This document shows positions 3,709 to 6,352 of a stretch of 6,352 nucleotides of DNA, piece by piece (the stretch's first letter is position 1; each line of letters opens with the position of its first letter). This stretch comes from Oscillospiraceae bacterium (GTDB taxonomy: Bacteria > Bacillota_A > Clostridia > Oscillospirales > Oscillospiraceae). Where the stretch lies: positions 1 to 6,352 of the forward strand of contig JAFTBL010000193.1 in assembly GCA_017455225.1 (NCBI GenBank), given 5' to 3'. The position numbers were made by a program, and so were the translations under genes. The notes beneath the pieces are model-generated. The model worked only from the letters and a program-made list of their open reading frames with translations. It was not told where the DNA came from and did not search any database.

Positions 3709-4581
3709 ATGCGAGAGTACGTCGTCATGACCGACAGCTGCTGCGACTTGACCGCTGAAATGGCGCGGGATCTGGAGTTGACGGTGCTGCCCCTGACCAT
3801 GCACATGGATGGGGAGGAGTACCCCAACGATCTGGAGGGGCGCTCCATCACCAACGAGGAGTTTTACCGCCGTCTCCGCGCCGGCAAGCGTTCCACCACC
3901 TCGGCGGTGAACATCGGCCAGTTTGAAGAAGCCATGCGCGCCGTGCTCTCCTCCGGGCGGGACGTGGTGTGCGTCTGCTTCTCCTCCGCCCTGTCCACCA
4001 CCTATCAGTCCGCCTCCATCGCGGCCGAGGCGGTGCGCGCCGAGTACCCCGACGGGCAGATCTACGTCATCGACTCTCTTTCCGCCTCACGGGGTCAGGG
4101 TCTGCTGCTGTATCTGGCGGTAGAGCAAAAGCGCGTCGGTCTTTCCGCGCCGGAGCTTGCCAAGTGGGTGGAGGACAACAAGCTGCGTCTTTGCCACTGG
4201 TTCACCGTGGGCGATCTGAACTTCCTCAAGCGTGGCGGCCGGCTCTCCGCCGGCGCGGCGCTGTTCGGCACCATGCTGTCCATCAAGCCGGTGATGCACA
4301 CCTCCAACGAGGGCAAGCTGGTGCCCGTCAGCAAGGTGCGGGGCCGCAAGGCCAGCCTCAACGCCCTCATCGACAAGGTAGGCGAGCTGGGCGTCGAGCT
4401 GGATCGGCATCCCATGTTCATCTGCCACGCGGACTGTCTGAGCGAGGCGGAGCAGGTGGCGGCGGAGCTGAAGCGCCGCTACGGCGTGCCGGAGGTCTAT
4501 ATCCACTACATCGGGCCGGTGATCGGCAGTCACACCGGGCCGGACACCATGGGCCTGTTCTTCCTGGGCCGGGAGCGCTGA
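3709..4581 (+). CDS. DegV family fatty-acid-binding protein (FakB-like), 290 aa
   Basis: DegV/FakB proteins bind a fatty acid and, in Firmicutes, present it to the kinase FakA to make acyl-phosphate for phospholipid synthesis. The family signature runs through the whole protein: TDSCCDL (8-14), TTSAVNIGQF (63-72), FSSALSTTYQSA (91-102), DSLSASRGQG, FTVGDLNFLKRGGRLS (165-180), a VRGRK segment and IGPVIGSHTGP (268-278) with H275 near the C-terminus. T63 and S93 match the positions that contact the fatty-acid carboxylate. Two family positions vary: SGTY is STTY here, and the usual GPG after HT is GPD (277-279). Length is typical. The ATG at 3709 follows a strong AGGAGGA (3694-3700), 31 bp after the mnmE stop, and its stop overlaps the prmA start. 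Which fatty acid it binds, and whether fakA is elsewhere in the genome, cannot be seen here. Confidence 0.96.
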   Translation: MREYVVMTDSCCDLTAEMARDLELTVLPLTMHMDGEEYPNDLEGRSITNEEFYRRLRAGKRSTTSAVNIGQFEEAMRAVLSSGRDVVCVCFSSALSTTYQSASIAAEAVRAEYPDGQIYVIDSLSASRGQGLLLYLAVEQKRVGLSAPELAKWVEDNKLRLCHWFTVGDLNFLKRGGRLSAGAALFGTMLSIKPVMHTSNEGKLVPVSKVRGRKASLNALIDKVGELGVELDRHPMFICHADCLSEAEQVAAELKRRYGVPEVYIHYIGPVIGSHTGPDTMGLFFLGRER

Positions 4582-5534
4582 TGAACTGGCTGGAGTGCAG
4601 GGTGGACACCGCCCACGCCGGTCTGGACGCGGTGACCGATCTGCTGGAGGGGCAGGGCGTCACCGGGCTCATCATCGACGACGAAACGGATTTTCATACC
4701 TTTCTGGAGCAAAACCGCCAGTATTGGGACTACGTGGACGACTCCCTTCTGGCGCAAAAGCGGGGCCTGTGCCGCGTGACCTTCTATGTGGAGGACAACG
4801 ACGGCGGCCGCGCCGCGCTGCAGCGGATCCGCCCCGCGCTGGATTCACTGGGCAGGGCCCGTCCGGACACGGCGCCTCTGCGCCTGACCGTCAGCGGCGT
4901 GGCGGACGCGGACTGGGAAAATAACTGGAAGCAGTTTTATAAGCCCATGGAGATCGGTGATCGGTTGCTGGTGGTGCCGGAATGGGAGCACGCCGACGCT
5001 GGCGGCCGGGTGGTGCTTCGGCTCAATCCCGGCCTCACCTTCGGCACCGGCAGCCACGCCACCACCCGCCTGTGCCTCACCGCGCTGGAAAAGGCCGTCC
5101 GCGGCGGCGAGCGGGTGCTGGATCTGGGCTGCGGCAGCGGCATATTGTCCATCGCCGCACTGCTGCTGGGCGCCGGCGCCGCCGTTGCCTGCGACATCGA
5201 CGAGACCTGCGTGGACGTGGCCTATGAAAACGCCGCCCTCAACGGCGTGGGGCGGGATCGCTACACCGTCCTCTGGGGCAACGTGCTCACCGATCAGGCG
5301 CTGCTTTCCCGCATCGGCGGCGGGTACGATCTGGTGGTGGCCAACATCGTGGCGGACGTGATCCTGGCGCTGGCGCCCGCCGCCCGGGGCTTTCTCAAGC
5401 CCGGCGGCCTGTTCCTTTGCTCCGGCATCATTGACGACCGCTCGGCCGAGGTGGCGGCCGCCCTCCGTCAAAACGGCTGGGAGCTGCTGGAGCGCTGCTC
5501 CTCCGAGGGCTGGTACAGCTTTCTCTGTCGCTGA
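4581..5534 (+). CDS. prmA: Ribosomal protein L11 methyltransferase PrmA, 317 aa
   Basis: PrmA trimethylates ribosomal protein L11 using S-adenosylmethionine. The N-terminal substrate-recognition part opens MNWLECRVDTAHAGLDAVTDLL. The linker carries DADWENNWKQFYKP, followed by NPGLTFGTGSHATT (149-162), the PrmA hallmark before the catalytic domain. SAM motif I is VLDLGCGSGILSIAA (179-193), the acidic residue after beta-2 is D205 in ACDID, and the NI of VVANIVAD (252-259) is the post-II motif. All signatures are intact and the length is typical. The start ATG shares its A with the DegV TGA (TGATG at 4579-4583), so translation is probably coupled; a GGGAG at 4571-4575 inside degV serves as the ribosome binding site. 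It is the last gene of the operon, ending 21 bp before a strong hairpin terminator. The open frame extends upstream to 3969, but that part is an out-of-frame reading of degV. Confidence 0.97.
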   Translation: MNWLECRVDTAHAGLDAVTDLLEGQGVTGLIIDDETDFHTFLEQNRQYWDYVDDSLLAQKRGLCRVTFYVEDNDGGRAALQRIRPALDSLGRARPDTAPLRLTVSGVADADWENNWKQFYKPMEIGDRLLVVPEWEHADAGGRVVLRLNPGLTFGTGSHATTRLCLTALEKAVRGGERVLDLGCGSGILSIAALLLGAGAAVACDIDETCVDVAYENAALNGVGRDRYTVLWGNVLTDQALLSRIGGGYDLVVANIVADVILALAPAARGFLKPGGLFLCSGIIDDRSAEVAAALRQNGWELLERCSSEGWYSFLCR

Positions 5535-5555
5535 CCGCCTCAAAAAGCGTAAAAT

Positions 5556-5595
5556 AAGACCCGCTTCGTGCGTTTTTCGCGCCGAAGCGGGTCTT
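5556..5595. terminator. Bidirectional intrinsic terminator between prmA and the VanW gene
   Basis: AAGACCCGCTTCG (5556-5568) pairs exactly with CGAAGCGGGTCTT (5583-5595), 13 bp around a 14-base loop that can itself form a small GCG/CGC stem. TTTT follows on the plus strand (5594-5597), and TTATTTT on the minus strand. It lies 21 bases after the prmA stop and 9 bases beyond the stop of the convergent VanW gene, so it can end both transcripts. Confidence 0.92.
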
Positions 5596-5604
5596 TTCCG
5601 TCTC

Positions 5605-6352
5605 TTATTCGCCGCCGTTTCCGCCCTCGTCGCCGCCGGGCGTTCCGCCGGACTCGCCGCCGCTCTCGCCGCCGCCGGAGCCTCCTCCGGCCTCACCGCC
5701 GCCCGGCTCCGTGGGTTCTGTCGGCTCCGTCGGCTCTGCCGGCGTGGTGGGTGTCGTGGGTGTGGTAGGCTCTGTCGGCGTGGTGGGTGTCGTGGGTACC
5801 GGCTTCTTCTCCGGGCCCACGTGGATGATGGTGGGGCGCATTTCGTAGTCGCTGTTGGCCTCCACCTCGCTGGACAGCAGCGTGCCGTCCCCGGCGTACA
5901 CGTTGCGCCACGTGCGCACGTAGTAGCCGGTGTAGCCGTACTGCTCCACGTCCTCCTGTCCCGGCGCCAGACTCTCGTCCTCCACGTATTCCGTGTAGGA
6001 CGGGGTGGAGGACAGGATGCTGTTGGTGATGCGCACGTAGGTGTCGTCCACCTTGGTGCCGTAGATGGACACCGTCACCTCGTCGGTGTTGTCGTTGTAG
6101 GATGCCAGCATCTTGATGGGGTAGTCGGTGTCGTTTTCATACACGAAGTCCACCCACGGGTGGTAGGTGGTGGCGTCCACGCCCCAAGTGATGTAGGCGG
6201 GGGTAAACTGGTGGCACCACCGCTCCACGATCTTCAGGTTGGCCAGCAGTACCGCGTAGTACATGGTGGAGGACACCTGACACACGCCTCCGCCATACAC
6301 GTCCACGCTCTTGCCGCCCACGTAGGCGGGAGCGGGATAGTAGCCCAGCTCC
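5605..6352 (-). CDS. VanW family protein with G5-like domain and Pro/Thr-Gly tail (N-terminus beyond window)
   Basis: The frame is open to the window edge and 248 C-terminal residues are visible. The GTG at 6321 is an internal valine of YVGGKS, not a start. The visible part begins in the VanW domain: LGYYPAPAYVGGK, then DVYGGGVCQVSSTMYYAVLLANLKIVE and the following WGVDATTYHPWVDFVYEND. Next comes a G5-like domain, recognisable from DESLAPGQEDVEQYGYTGYYVRTWR and ending in a YEMRPTIIHVGP segment. The last roughly 64 residues are low complexity: Pro/Thr triplets (TTP, TEP, AEP) followed by Gly/Glu/Ser-rich sequence ending GGNGGE. VanW proteins are envelope-associated, named from vancomycin-resistance clusters, with no firmly established reaction. 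This one probably has a signal or membrane anchor in the missing N-terminal part, with the tail outside the cell. Alone and convergent with prmA, it is not evidence of glycopeptide resistance. Confidence 0.93.
   Translation of the reverse strand, partial: ELGYYPAPAYVGGKSVDVYGGGVCQVSSTMYYAVLLANLKIVERWCHQFTPAYITWGVDATTYHPWVDFVYENDTDYPIKMLASYNDNTDEVTVSIYGTKVDDTYVRITNSILSSTPSYTEYVEDESLAPGQEDVEQYGYTGYYVRTWRNVYAGDGTLLSSEVEANSDYEMRPTIIHVGPEKKPVPTTPTTPTEPTTPTTPTTPAEPTEPTEPTEPGGGEAGGGSGGGESGGESGGTPGGDEGGNGGE
5741..5797 (-). repeat. In-frame 21-bp direct repeats encoding the Pro/Thr tail
   Basis: Bases 5741-5761 recur exactly at 5777-5797, offset by 36 bp, so each duplication adds 12 codons without a frame change. 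They encode the TTPTTPT... stretch of the VanW protein. Shorter CGGCTC and GGCTCCGTC copies at 5704-5735 encode the TEPTEP part. Such a tract can expand or contract by slipped replication. Confidence 0.7.

Noticed and set aside
3969..4580. Upstream extension of the prmA frame
   Set aside because: It reads degV out of frame and gives Arg/Gly-rich nonsense; MNWLECRV at 4581 is the normal PrmA start and is translationally coupled to degV.
6319..6321. GTG as start codon of the VanW gene
   Set aside because: It encodes the valine inside the conserved YVGGK segment, the frame stays open with VanW-like sequence to the window edge, and no ribosome binding site precedes it.
5605..6352. Vancomycin resistance locus
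   Set aside because: Only a VanW-domain protein is present; no VanH/A/X ligase, dehydrogenase or dipeptidase gene and no VanRS pair is visible, and VanW proteins are widespread in sensitive Clostridia.

Overview
The window reads as chromosomal DNA of a GC-rich member of the Clostridia, most likely Oscillospiraceae (Flavonifractor/Lawsonibacter/Oscillibacter-like). This placement is inferred from GC-rich coding sequence with canonical AGGAGG ribosome binding sites and sigma-A type promoters, Firmicutes-type protein families (DegV, VanW with a G5-like tail, DUF4190) and interspersed palindromic repeats of a kind I associate with gut Clostridia. No database search was possible, so the genus is not fixed.

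Layout. Positions 1-878 are an accessory island: a string of different perfect palindromes, two identical 52-bp repeats, a MITE-like unit ending in CACCTCATC/GATGAGGTG, and between the repeat ends a small, comparatively AT-rich gene for a DUF559 (Vsr-like PD-(D/E)XK) nuclease-fold protein on the minus strand. Positions 879-2089 hold two minus-strand membrane-protein genes: a small DUF4190-type protein and, downstream of it across a terminator-like hairpin, an Lgt-family protein with unusual residues at two normally essential positions. Positions 2090-2309 are a compact divergent control region, with one perfect-consensus promoter driving the minus-strand pair and two stacked promoters driving the plus-strand operon.

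Positions 2310-5534 form a tight plus-strand operon: mnmE (tRNA wobble-uridine modification GTPase), a DegV-family fatty-acid-binding protein, and prmA (ribosomal protein L11 methyltransferase), with a 31-bp gap and then a TGATG overlap. A strong bidirectional hairpin terminator (5556-5595) separates it from a convergent minus-strand gene, cut by the window edge, for a VanW-domain protein with a G5-like domain and a Pro/Thr- then Gly-rich tail.

How they fit together: mnmE and prmA are both translation-apparatus modification genes, co-transcribed here with a lipid-binding protein. The Lgt-like, DUF4190 and VanW proteins are envelope-associated. The most unusual part is the repeat island around the DUF559 gene, where the repeat end itself supplies the gene's Shine-Dalgarno sequence.
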